DNA from: Prevotellaceae bacterium UBA1075
GTDB taxonomy: Bacteria; Bacteroidota; Bacteroidia; Bacteroidales; Bacteroidaceae
DNA: 38,523 bases
Direction: 5' to 3'
Assembly (NCBI GenBank): GCA_002316015.1
Contig: DCCS01000002.1
Location: forward strand, 25,942 to 64,464
Shown here: positions 7,687 to 15,626 of the stretch, in pieces
Position numbering within the stretch: the first letter of the stretch is position 1
How the letters are laid out: each line of letters opens with the position of its first letter
Notes under the pieces: generated by a model
The model's database searches: none
The model's input: the letters and a program-made list of their open reading frames with translations, nothing else
Told to the model about the DNA's origin: nothing
Program-made: the position numbers and the translations under genes

Positions 7687-8954
7687 CTATCAACGAGTAC
7701 AATTTCGCCGGCAAGAAGGCCATTGTCCGCGTGGACTTCAATGTGCCCCTGGACGAGAACGGCCACATCACAGACGACACGCGCATCCGAGGCGCGATGC
7801 CCACACTGAAGAGAATCATCGCAGACGGAGGCGCATGCATCATCATGAGCCACATGGGCAAACCCAAGGGCAAGGTCAACCCCAAGCTCTCACTGAGCCA
7901 GATACGCGAGGCCGTGGAGAAGGAACTGGGTGCGCCAGTGGCGTTCGCACCCGACTGCGCCAATGCCGACGAGGCTGTGAAAGCCCTCCCCATGGGCCAG
8001 GCGCTGCTGCTGGAAAACCTGCGCTTCTACCCCGAGGAGGAAGGAAAGCCCGTGGGCATCGACAAGGACGACCCCGCATATGACGCGGCCAAGAAGGAGA
8101 TGAAAGCCCGCCAGAAGGACTTTGCCAAGAAACTCGCCTCGTATGCCGACTGCTATGTGATGGACGCCTTTGGCACCGCACACCGCAAGCACGCCTCGAC
8201 TGCCGTAATCGCCGACTACTTCGACACGAACAACAAGATGCTGGGCTACCTGATGGAGAAGGAGGTGAAGGCTGTGGACAATGTGCTGAGCAACATCAAG
8301 CGCCCCTTTGTGGCCATCATGGGCGGCTCCAAGGTGTCATCGAAGATAGGGATCATCCAGAACCTGCTGGGCAAGGTGGACAGGCTCATCCTGTGCGGAG
8401 GCATGACATACACCTTCGCCAAGGCACACGGAGGCGAGATAGGACAGTCCATCGTGGAGCTGGACAAGCTGGACGTGGCTCTGGACGTGGAGAAGAAGGC
8501 CAAGGAGAACGGCGTGGAGCTCGTGCTGGGCATTGACTCCGTGTGCTGCACCGACTACGACTTCGCCAACTTCTGTGTGAGGAAGGGCGCCAAGATAGAC
8601 GTGTTCCCGTCAAACGCCATACCCGCCGAGTACGAGGGGCTTGATGCCGGCCCCCTGAGCCGCGAGAAGTTTGCCAAGGCCATCGAGGGAGCCAAGACCA
8701 TCCTGTGGAACGGCCCCGCCGGCTGCTTCGAGTGTGACGAGTTCACAGCGGGAAGCCGCGCCATCGGAGAGGCCGTGGCCAAGGCAACGGCCGAGGGAGC
8801 CTTCTCGCTCATCGGCGGCGGCGACTCTGTGGCATGCTGCAACAAGTTCGGACTGGCCGACAAGGTGTCTTACATCTCCACAGGTGGCGGCGCGCTGCTC
8901 GAGGCTATCGAGGGCAAGGTGCTCCCCGGAGTGGCTGCCATCAAGGGCGAATGA
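7683..8954 (+). CDS. pgk: Phosphoglycerate kinase
   Basis: 423 residues. Glycolytic enzyme making ATP and 3-phosphoglycerate from 1,3-bisphosphoglycerate, in the cytoplasm. Family motifs are all present: VRVDFNVPLDE, DDTRIRGAMPTLK, MSHMGKPKG, LENLRFYPEE, VMDAFGTAHRKHAS, AIMGGSKVSSKI, LCGGMTYTFAKA, ILWNGPAGCFE and the C-terminal GGGDSVACCNKFG. The longer loop between LRFYPEE and the DAFG motif is usual in Bacteroidetes. The start follows from the N-terminus MTINEYNFAGKKAIVRVDF; the ATG overlaps the nth stop (TTATGA). It is followed with an ATGA overlap by the substrate-binding lipoprotein gene. Confidence 0.98.
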   Translation: MTINEYNFAGKKAIVRVDFNVPLDENGHITDDTRIRGAMPTLKRIIADGGACIIMSHMGKPKGKVNPKLSLSQIREAVEKELGAPVAFAPDCANADEAVKALPMGQALLLENLRFYPEEEGKPVGIDKDDPAYDAAKKEMKARQKDFAKKLASYADCYVMDAFGTAHRKHASTAVIADYFDTNNKMLGYLMEKEVKAVDNVLSNIKRPFVAIMGGSKVSSKIGIIQNLLGKVDRLILCGGMTYTFAKAHGGEIGQSIVELDKLDVALDVEKKAKENGVELVLGIDSVCCTDYDFANFCVRKGAKIDVFPSNAIPAEYEGLDAGPLSREKFAKAIEGAKTILWNGPAGCFECDEFTAGSRAIGEAVAKATAEGAFSLIGGGDSVACCNKFGLADKVSYISTGGGALLEAIEGKVLPGVAAIKGE

Positions 8955-9913
8955 GACCGACCGGCACTGTGCTGCTGGCCACGATACTGGCTATGGCCTC
9001 CTGTACCAAGCGACAGGAGGCCTTGCCGTATGTGGACAAACCGCAAGAGGCCGACAGCGCGGCGCTCAACGTGGCCGTGCTGCCCACACTCGGCTGCCTG
9101 CCGGTCTATTATGCGCAGCGCACGGGAATGTTCGACTCGGCGGGAGTGAGCGTGCGCCTGTGGCGGTACCAGGCACAGATGGACGTGGACACCAGCGTGC
9201 TGCGCGGCCATGTGCAGATAGCAGCCTCTGACCCCTTCCGTGCCATCAGGATGCAGAGCGACAGCCTGCACATATCACCGCTCATGGCCATCAACGAGCC
9301 GCTCTCGCTGGTGGCACTCAAAGGGAAGCGCGTGAGGCAGATGAGGCAGATGAAGGAGAAGACCGTGGCCGTGTGCCGCCTCTCGTGCAGTGACTACTGG
9401 TGCCAGCGGATGGCAGCCGATACGGGACTTGACTTGAGCACGATATACCGCCCGCAGATCAACGACATCTACCTGCGCGCCGACATGCTGCGCAACGGGC
9501 TCTTGGATGCGGCCATGCTGCCCGAGCCGTATGCCACATGGGCCGCGGCCGAGGGGAACAAACGCATCAGGCGCACAGGCGACAAGAGCATATGCAACAC
9601 CCTCTGGATTGTTTCTCAGCGCGAGAAAGGCCGCAGCGCACATGAAGCCCAGGCCAGAGTCTTCGCACATGTCTATGAAGAAGCGGCCAGACGGATGACA
9701 GCAGCCGTGCAGGCCGACACCATACGCAAGATACTGACAAGCGAGTACAGGCTTCCGCCGCTGCTGGCCGACACCATGCGGATTCCCGAAACACCCAGGC
9801 CACGCGCCATCACCAGGGAAGAGATAGACAAGGCCGCCGAATGGCTGCGCGGCCAGAACCGCCTGCCCAAGAATTTCAACACCGACGAATTCCTCTTACA
9901 GCAAATCAAATGA
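8951..9913 (+). CDS. NMT1/THI5-like substrate-binding lipoprotein, orphan
   Basis: 320 residues. SPII signal MRPTGTVLLATILAMASC with Cys18, then a periplasmic-binding fold: LNVAVLPTLGCLPVYYAQRT, FDSAGVSVRLWRYQAQMDVD, PEPYATWAA and a C-terminal helix AITREEIDKAAEWLRGQ. This is the SsuA/THI5/NMT1 type that usually delivers sulfonates, thiamine precursors or similar small molecules to an ABC importer. No permease or ATPase is nearby; the gene sits between pgk and a TPR gene with ATGA overlaps on both sides. The ligand cannot be read from sequence. The start is fixed by the lipobox. Confidence 0.8.
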   Translation: MRPTGTVLLATILAMASCTKRQEALPYVDKPQEADSAALNVAVLPTLGCLPVYYAQRTGMFDSAGVSVRLWRYQAQMDVDTSVLRGHVQIAASDPFRAIRMQSDSLHISPLMAINEPLSLVALKGKRVRQMRQMKEKTVAVCRLSCSDYWCQRMAADTGLDLSTIYRPQINDIYLRADMLRNGLLDAAMLPEPYATWAAAEGNKRIRRTGDKSICNTLWIVSQREKGRSAHEAQARVFAHVYEEAARRMTAAVQADTIRKILTSEYRLPPLLADTMRIPETPRPRAITREEIDKAAEWLRGQNRLPKNFNTDEFLLQQIK

Positions 9914-11973
9914 ACCACGTCATCGACCACTCCACAGCGAGACAACTGAGCGACTCGGTCCGCAAAGACCTGTACGCGAAACGCATCAGTGAGGCGCAGG
10001 ACAAATTGAGCCTGCTTGTGCAATGCAGCCAGGACAGCCAGTTAAATGCCGAGTTCGGAGAACTTAGAGCCAACTACAACGCCATGCTCACGTTCCTGAC
10101 ACAGGGTGGGCACGATGACAACAGGTTTGACGTTCAACAAGACATGGCAAGGAAGACCTGGACACTGCTCACCCGCGCACGCCGTGCCGTACGCCTGCTC
10201 TCGCGCGACGACACCTACAGCCGCACCTCTGACAGGCTGGCACGGGCAGGAGCAAGCGCACAGTCGCTCACGAGCCAATGGGCGCACACCTTCCCCTCCA
10301 GGGAACGTTACGACCTGCAGGACACCCTCTTCGACTTCCTGTGGACTTCACCCATGTGGAGCGAAGCGGACACTGCCCTGTGGTACGACTTCATCCAACG
10401 GCAGGACTCCCTGGTGCAGCAGCACATGCTGGGAGCCGTGTTCCTGGCCATGTGGGAGTTCCCCGACCCGGAGAAACTGCGGTTAACCACCCTCATGGCA
10501 CAATGCGGTGACAGACTCACGAGCCTGACGGCAATCACCGCACTGGTACTCGTCGAGCAGGCCGACGGGCACGAACTGGAGTCACTCGCGGCACACAAGC
10601 CCGGCGTATTGCAGTCCACCCTACTGCCCCAGGCCACATCTGTACAGGTGGAGATGGCACTCGTCCTGGCATCCAAGGCGGACACGGAACTGGAGCAGAA
10701 CGAGATAAACCATATCCAGCATACCGACCCGGCACAAGCCATCAAGGCTGCCATGCAAATCAAGCTGAAATATGTGAGAAAGAGACTGGCGATGGGCTAT
10801 GACCCCAACCTCACAAGGATGGGCACGCTGCACAGCAGCAAGTTCCTGGCCACATGCTCGCACTGGTTTCTCCCCTTCGACACCACCCACCCCCTGGCAC
10901 AATCACTGGCAGTAAGCGCCGACGGCACGGAGAACAAGGCACTGGGCAAGATGACCCAGGTGAGTGCCGACTGCGACATCGACAAATACACCATGTGTGA
11001 ACTGATAAACAACAACAAGAAACTGGCACAGAGCGTGACGGAACATCTGGAGCAGGCTGGCATAACCCCTAACGAGGTCGAACTTCCCGACATGACGCTG
11101 CGGCACATCGTGCAGAACCTGTACCGTTTCTTCACTCAGTCACCTGTGTGCCATGACGTGCGCAACCCATTCGACCCACTCCACCTGCTCATTGAGCAGG
11201 AGAGATTCCGACCCGCTGACAGCGAGGAGGAATGCCTGGACTGCACAAGCATATTGTTGGAGGCGGCAGAGACAGGAGCGGCCGCACGCATTCTGGACAG
11301 CATGGCCACACAATACGGAGAAAGCGTAAGGATGCTGAGGCTCAGAGGCAGATGCCACGAAAGCATGAGGCAGTACCAAAAAGCCTACCACTGCTACACG
11401 CAGGCTACATTCCTGGGTGAGCCAGACCTGGAACTTGCCCTGCACCTGTTCCATTGCTGTGAGAAGTTGGGCAAGCGGAAAGAGATGTACACATGGCTCG
11501 ACAAAATCATGGAGATCAAGCCCGACAACACCACATACCTCAACCTCAAGGCTACCAACCTGGAGCAGGATGGCATGTGGGCAGACGCACTGAAACTGTA
11601 TTACAGGCTCGTCTATGACGACCCCGCCAACGAAGCCGCCACAGAGTCCATCGCGCGGTGCGAACTCATGCTTGGCAACCTGGAATCTGCCCGGAAATAC
11701 CTGGAGAAACGGATGGAAATGCCAGGCAAGACAGACTGGAGCGCGCGTCTGCTGTGCGCACACTTGTGCCTAATCAAGGGAAACTGGCAAAAGGCCAAGA
11801 CTTACTATGTGACTGCGGCCGAGGGTTTCATCAGAGAAGAGAACGGCACCTATGCGGACTTCCTGGAGAGGGTTGACGGGGACAGAAAACTGCTCGCGGC
11901 AAACAACATCAGCCAGAACGACGCGTGCCTGATGCACGACACCCTGTGGATGGCCTTCATACACGGACTCTGA
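9910..11973 (+). CDS. Large TPR-repeat protein
   Basis: 687 residues, no signal peptide or membrane segment, so probably cytoplasmic. The N-terminal 420 residues are helical and unassigned (MNHVIDHSTARQLSDSVRKD). From about residue 430 the sequence shows tetratricopeptide-type repeats: RMLRLRGRCHESMRQYQKAY, MYTWLDKIMEIKPDNTTYLN, MWADALKLYYRLVYDDPANE, ARCELMLGNLESARKYLEKR, LLCAHLCLIKGNWQKAKTYY. Similar proteins occur widely in Prevotella and Bacteroides without known function. The ATG overlaps the stop of the preceding lipoprotein gene, and the next gene starts two bases after its stop, so translation is probably coupled. A scaffold role is inference. Confidence 0.8.
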   Translation: MNHVIDHSTARQLSDSVRKDLYAKRISEAQDKLSLLVQCSQDSQLNAEFGELRANYNAMLTFLTQGGHDDNRFDVQQDMARKTWTLLTRARRAVRLLSRDDTYSRTSDRLARAGASAQSLTSQWAHTFPSRERYDLQDTLFDFLWTSPMWSEADTALWYDFIQRQDSLVQQHMLGAVFLAMWEFPDPEKLRLTTLMAQCGDRLTSLTAITALVLVEQADGHELESLAAHKPGVLQSTLLPQATSVQVEMALVLASKADTELEQNEINHIQHTDPAQAIKAAMQIKLKYVRKRLAMGYDPNLTRMGTLHSSKFLATCSHWFLPFDTTHPLAQSLAVSADGTENKALGKMTQVSADCDIDKYTMCELINNNKKLAQSVTEHLEQAGITPNEVELPDMTLRHIVQNLYRFFTQSPVCHDVRNPFDPLHLLIEQERFRPADSEEECLDCTSILLEAAETGAAARILDSMATQYGESVRMLRLRGRCHESMRQYQKAYHCYTQATFLGEPDLELALHLFHCCEKLGKRKEMYTWLDKIMEIKPDNTTYLNLKATNLEQDGMWADALKLYYRLVYDDPANEAATESIARCELMLGNLESARKYLEKRMEMPGKTDWSARLLCAHLCLIKGNWQKAKTYYVTAAEGFIREENGTYADFLERVDGDRKLLAANNISQNDACLMHDTLWMAFIHGL

Positions 11974-11974
11974 C

Positions 11975-12637
11975 ATGCGGCCCCGATGGAAAGCCATGAA
12001 ACGCACGACATGCCCCGGACGACGACCAATCTGCCTTGTGGCCGCCATGGCCGGGTTGATGCTCGCCATGCTTGCACTCGGATTATGCACAAGCAACGGG
12101 CGCGTGCTGACGCATGAACAGGCATCCGACCACCATACACGCGCACCGAAGGAGGAATGGGAACTGTCGGACAGACGGCTCACGCCTGGCTCCTACGCAC
12201 CGCTGGTGCGCCTCCCTTTCCTGTTCGCGAAGGATGGGGACACCACACACCTGCTTGACTCCATCAACCGGCATGCCCACGTAATACTGTTCTGGGCATC
12301 ATGGTGCACCGACTGCCGCGAGGAGACACACGCACTGGTCGCACTGCAAAAGGAGTTCCCACAACTGCCCTGGCTCACAGTCTCGCTTGACAACGAGGCC
12401 AGCAAGGCACGACAATACATACACGCACATGCACTCGGAGGCATCCATCTGTTTGACGGACGCGGATGGCGAGGAAGCGCGTGCAACGACTATGCTGTGG
12501 CATTGCACGGCATCCCCTTCATGGCCTTGATTGACAGGTACGGGAAACTGTACTGGACAGGCCAGCAAACCGACAGCCTGCACTTGGCCATTCTGCGCGC
12601 CACCACCACCTCGTCCGCCTGCGGGACAAAGAAGTAG
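11975..12637 (+). CDS. Membrane-anchored thioredoxin-like (TlpA/ResA type) protein
   Basis: 220 residues. An uncleaved or cleaved N-terminal hydrophobic segment (residues 19-38, CLVAAMAGLMLAMLALGLC) is followed by a thioredoxin fold: VILFWASWCTDCREETHAL with the CTDC redox pair at Cys111/Cys114, and the cis-proline motif HGIPFMALIDRYG around Pro181. These point to thiol-disulfide exchange outside the cytoplasm. Length is normal for TlpA-like proteins. An ATG seven codons further (11996) is also possible. It is the last gene of the nth-pgk run. Two extra cysteines, Cys38 and Cys170, lie outside the active site. Confidence 0.85.
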   Translation: MRPRWKAMKRTTCPGRRPICLVAAMAGLMLAMLALGLCTSNGRVLTHEQASDHHTRAPKEEWELSDRRLTPGSYAPLVRLPFLFAKDGDTTHLLDSINRHAHVILFWASWCTDCREETHALVALQKEFPQLPWLTVSLDNEASKARQYIHAHALGGIHLFDGRGWRGSACNDYAVALHGIPFMALIDRYGKLYWTGQQTDSLHLAILRATTTSSACGTKK

Positions 12638-12793
12638 CCGCCATACCCCTACACACACGCCCCTGCAATCGCCAAAGCATGCCGCTTAAAGTCACAAGGG
12701 GCACCTCTGCACCCGTCCCACCGGACAGCCAGTCAGACCCATACACCGCATAAGTGCCGTGTGGCAATCTTTCCAACACAACCCCATCGGATG

Positions 12794-12828
12794 CAAAAAC
12801 AGGGCTCTGCTTCGCAGCATAGCCCTGT
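12794..12828 (-). terminator. Intrinsic terminator of the minus-strand superoperon
   Basis: Read on the minus strand: ACAGGGCT, an inner CTGC/GCAG stem with a GAA loop and a small ATG bulge, AGCCCTGT, then TTTTGC. An 8-bp outer stem plus 4-bp inner stem with T-run, 110 bp after the stop of the kinase gene. Confidence 0.75.
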
Positions 12829-12894
12829 CACTTTCTAAGTATCAGCCTCTGTCTAAGGCGAAAGATTGTCTTCAGGATTTCTTTGGCAAAGTTA
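12794..12894 (-). ncRNA. Candidate small RNA between convergent genes
   Basis: Minus-strand promoter CTTG (12915-12918), 20 bp gap, TAACTTTG (12887-12894), followed after about 60 bp by a hairpin plus T-run at 12794-12828. The predicted transcript, about 12880 to 12793, is about 85 nt and has no open frame of note. It lies just downstream of the BadF-type kinase gene, in an AT-rich gap (12838-12935). An alternative is a fortuitous promoter inside the 3' untranslated region. Confidence 0.4.
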
Positions 12895-12918
12895 CTATTA
12901 TATTTAACACTTCGCAAG
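12887..12918 (-). promoter_or_regulatory. Minus-strand promoter in the convergent gap
   Basis: CTTG at 12915-12918 and TAACTTTG at 12887-12894 with 20 bp between them (minus strand). No protein gene follows before the terminator at 12794-12828. Confidence 0.55.
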
Positions 12919-12935
12919 GTTTCAGTGTATGTTAT

Positions 12936-13832
12936 TTAACATATTTTGGTAAAATGTTCCGTTTGTCTCGCTTGTCGGGGCTCTGGGTTGTGATATGAAG
13001 CCAATTCCTGTATGGGTCTGCGAAGAATTTTTCCCACCGACATACCCTCGGCATGCGCCGCATCTTCCAACTCACGGGCGAAGGCGGAAGCGACACCGCC
13101 GACAAAGTTAACAGGCATTTCGGGATGCGCATACGCGCGCACATTCCTGGAAAAGAACAGGCGGAAAGATTCCTCAAGCATCGCGTGCACGCACCCTTCA
13201 TCGCGATGACGCGCGACAAACGGGACAAGTGAGGCCAGGAAGCGGTTGGGCTGCGGCTGGTGATAGACACGGTCAATGATTTCGGCCTCCGTCAGTTTGT
13301 GCTCATACAGAAAGACCTCGCACATTTCCCTCGGAAAGATGCCCTTGAGCACGTTGCCTAAAAGCGTTTTGCCCAGGAACGCCCCGCTACCCTCATCACC
13401 AAGTATATAGCCCAAGGGAGGGACATGAGCCAAGATGGCATGTCCGTCATACAGGCAACTGTTTGCTCCCGTTCCCAATATGCACGCCACACCAGGGCGG
13501 TTTCCACACAGCGCGCGCGCCGCTCCTAACAGGTCACTCTCGACATGCGCCCGCGCAACGGGGAACACGCTGCCCAGCACTTGGAGCACGGTGTGCGAAT
13601 AGGGCTGCATGCAGCCTGCACCATAGAAGTATATTACGCTGGGCTTACAGCCCGATGGAAGCCGTGGCACAAGTTCCTCCGTTATGACATGAAATATGGC
13701 ATCTCGGGAGTCGCGGACTGGATTGATGCCCGATGTCCGCACTTCCGCGATGCCATACTCTTGACTGGACATTATCCAGTCTGTCTTTGTGGAGCCACTG
13801 TCAGCCACAAGAACAATGTCCTCCTTGCTCAT
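12936..13832 (-). CDS. BadF/BadG-type ATPase, N-acetylglucosamine kinase-like
   Basis: 298 residues of the ASKHA fold. Phosphate-1 motif VADSGSTKTDWIM at residues 8-20; the nucleotide-binding glycine motif ACILGTGANSCLYDG; GYILGDEGSGAFLGKTLL, a hallmark of this family; and adenosine motif VNFVGGVASAFA. Bacteroidales homologues are annotated as N-acetylglucosamine kinase-like proteins; the real sugar substrate has rarely been tested. Length is slightly above normal owing to a tail after ELASYH (NPEPRQARQTEHFTKIC). Last gene of the long minus-strand run, 24 bp after secG, followed by a good terminator. Confidence 0.85.
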   Translation of the reverse strand: MSKEDIVLVADSGSTKTDWIMSSQEYGIAEVRTSGINPVRDSRDAIFHVITEELVPRLPSGCKPSVIYFYGAGCMQPYSHTVLQVLGSVFPVARAHVESDLLGAARALCGNRPGVACILGTGANSCLYDGHAILAHVPPLGYILGDEGSGAFLGKTLLGNVLKGIFPREMCEVFLYEHKLTEAEIIDRVYHQPQPNRFLASLVPFVARHRDEGCVHAMLEESFRLFFSRNVRAYAHPEMPVNFVGGVASAFARELEDAAHAEGMSVGKILRRPIQELASYHNPEPRQARQTEHFTKIC

Positions 13833-13856
13833 GACTCCAGATATAGAACTCCCCCC

Positions 13857-14234
13857 TTACTTATGAGCGGGAGTGCTGGGCACACTTCCGTCAGGTGCTT
13901 TAGCCGGTTCCTGCTGAGTGGCAGAGGGCTGCTCCATGGCGGGGACATTTCCAGGATTGGTGGCCTGCTGCTCGGTGGCCTGCTGCTTGACCACAGAATC
14001 AACGTTGCCCTGCTGAGGCAGGAAAGCGACACTCAACACACTGAGGACAATCATTGCCGCAGCAAGCCCCCATGTTGCCTTCTCAATGAAATTGGTGGTC
14101 TTGGGTGCTCCCGCCATTTGGTTGAAGCTTGAGTAGTCGGCCGCGAGACCGCCTCCCTTGGACTCCTGGACAAGTACGATCAGGCACATCAGCACGGATG
14201 CGAGCACTGCCAGGATTACGATAGATGTGTACAT
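13857..14234 (-). CDS. secG: Protein translocase subunit SecG
   Basis: 125 residues. Two membrane helices (TSIVILAVLASVLMCLIVLV and WGLAAAMIVLSVLSVAF) with the diagnostic loop VQESKGGGLAADYS and FIEKATW between them. This is the SecG component of SecYEG, assisting protein export at the inner membrane. The C-terminal 45 residues are a Gln/Pro/Ala-rich tail, common in Bacteroidetes SecG. It starts 12 bp after the TPR-like gene and ends 24 bp before the kinase gene, so it is in the middle of an operon. Confidence 0.95.
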   Translation of the reverse strand: MYTSIVILAVLASVLMCLIVLVQESKGGGLAADYSSFNQMAGAPKTTNFIEKATWGLAAAMIVLSVLSVAFLPQQGNVDSVVKQQATEQQATNPGNVPAMEQPSATQQEPAKAPDGSVPSTPAHK

Positions 14235-14246
14235 GTGTTATGCTGT

Positions 14247-14984
14247 TTATTTGTTCTTCTCGTTTATTATCAGTTTCTCGAGGAACCGTAACTGGTCTGC
14301 AAAGTAACGGTTTTTTTTTGGATATTTCAAGGAAAGCTGTCTGATAATTTTGGCTGCGCTCTCATATTTCCCTTGCTTGATGTATATGCCGGCCATAATC
14401 TCGGTAAAGATTTCCTTTCCCTCGGTCTTCCTCTCAGGCTTCTCGGCAGCGCCGTCGCCTTTCGTCGCAGTATCAGCGGGCAGGGGTATGCGTCCGTCCC
14501 CTTGTTCAAGAAACTGTTCCACCACACCACCACCGTTCATGGGGGTGGTGTCGATATGGGTGCTGTCATGCTCAGTCTGCAGCATATAGGAGATGTAGTC
14601 CTTGGTGGCATCGGCCGGCACTCCTGGATCCGGTTCCTGGGCATGCGGCAGCGTTCCCAGGAAGTCGTCAATGAGTTGGCCTGTGCTTTGACGCGCGCCG
14701 TCGGACTGCGCGCCACTGTCATAGCGTTTGCGCTCCTCCTTGACCTTGTAATGAGCCTCCTCGGTAAGGTGGAAGATAGAGTTCCTGCAGGGAACCATCA
14801 CCGCATTTCTCCGCAACTCTTGGTCATAAAGGGGCGAATGCTGCTTGTGCAGCGCCTGCAGGAGCAGGATGCGCGCCGCGTGGAAATAGGGGTATTCCTC
14901 TATTTGTGCCGTCAGTTGGTCAACGGCTTGCCAGTCCATGCTGTCGGGGCGGCGTATGAAGTCAATCAATGGTCTGTATGACAT
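14247..14984 (-). CDS. TPR-like helical protein upstream of secG
   Basis: 245 residues from ATG 14984 (MSYRPLIDFIRRPDSMDWQA); a farther ATG 12 codons upstream is possible. No signal peptide. The N-terminal part EEYPYFHAARILLLQALHKQ and the C-terminal part EIMAGIYIKQGKYESAAKII followed by RQLSLKYPKKNRYFADQLRF look like solitary tetratricopeptide helices flanking a low-complexity centre. This gene accompanies lptE and secG in several Bacteroidales, always without assigned function. It starts about 105 bp after lptE. A protein-interaction role is inference. Confidence 0.75.
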   Translation of the reverse strand: MSYRPLIDFIRRPDSMDWQAVDQLTAQIEEYPYFHAARILLLQALHKQHSPLYDQELRRNAVMVPCRNSIFHLTEEAHYKVKEERKRYDSGAQSDGARQSTGQLIDDFLGTLPHAQEPDPGVPADATKDYISYMLQTEHDSTHIDTTPMNGGGVVEQFLEQGDGRIPLPADTATKGDGAAEKPERKTEGKEIFTEIMAGIYIKQGKYESAAKIIRQLSLKYPKKNRYFADQLRFLEKLIINEKNK

Positions 14985-15089
14985 TTTGTCCGTCAATGCT
15001 CTCCCCATGTCCCGTGGCACTCGAGACGCAAGTCGGGACAGGGAGTGTGTCTATACATTATATATATGTTGGCCTGGCGCACAACATGC

Positions 15090-15626
15090 TTACCAATTGG
15101 CCACGGTGGCGTTGAATATCTGGTCAGTTATGTCCTTCACCATCTGTGTCACCAGTTCCTCCTGAACAGAGGTCAACTGCTGCGTGGCATCGTACTCGGT
15201 GGTCGCCGTAAACTGCCGCTCGAAGTCCTCGGCATGGTTATTGTTGTTGACAAACCGCACATTGACGGTCATCTTCAACTGCACCTGACTGCTGTAGCCG
15301 CTACTGCTTATCCCCTTGTTGTACTGGTCAAATCCGGTAATCTCCCCGGCGAGTTGCAGGTCGCCATTCCTCTTTACTTGGCGGAGTTTGGTCTGCGACG
15401 CGAAAATGTCGGTGAGCCTGTTCTGGAAGATGCTCTGCATGGGCGCCCACACATACGCGCTCCGTATGGGGAAATTGTCAATCTGTATGGTCTTGGTCTT
15501 GGTATAGTCTATACTGGCCCCGTTGAACTTGTAGGAGACCTTGCAAGCGCATAAGGCCACACATGCCACGAGGCATGACACGCACAGGCCGGTGTGCCAC
15601 CCTGTCAGTCTATTCGTCAATGCCAT
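15090..15626 (-). CDS. lptE: LptE-family lipoprotein (LPS assembly)
   Basis: 178 residues. SPII signal with lipobox LCAC (Cys28), followed by KVSYKFNGASIDYTKTKTI and DNFPIRSAYVWAPMQSIFQN, typical of the Bacteroidetes LptE family (outer-membrane partner of LptD for lipopolysaccharide delivery). The rest shows the usual alternation of strands and a last helix (QEELVTQMVKDITDQIFNAT). Length is normal. Its first 17 bases overlap the end of the sigma-54 activator gene, so the two are almost surely co-transcribed and perhaps translationally coupled. Confidence 0.9.
   Translation of the reverse strand: MALTNRLTGWHTGLCVSCLVACVALCACKVSYKFNGASIDYTKTKTIQIDNFPIRSAYVWAPMQSIFQNRLTDIFASQTKLRQVKRNGDLQLAGEITGFDQYNKGISSSGYSSQVQLKMTVNVRFVNNNNHAEDFERQFTATTEYDATQQLTSVQEELVTQMVKDITDQIFNATVANW

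Noticed and set aside
12759..12998. 79-codon plus-strand frame in the convergent gap
   Set aside because: Crosses the terminator and the minus-strand promoter and overlaps the end of the kinase gene; no family resemblance.
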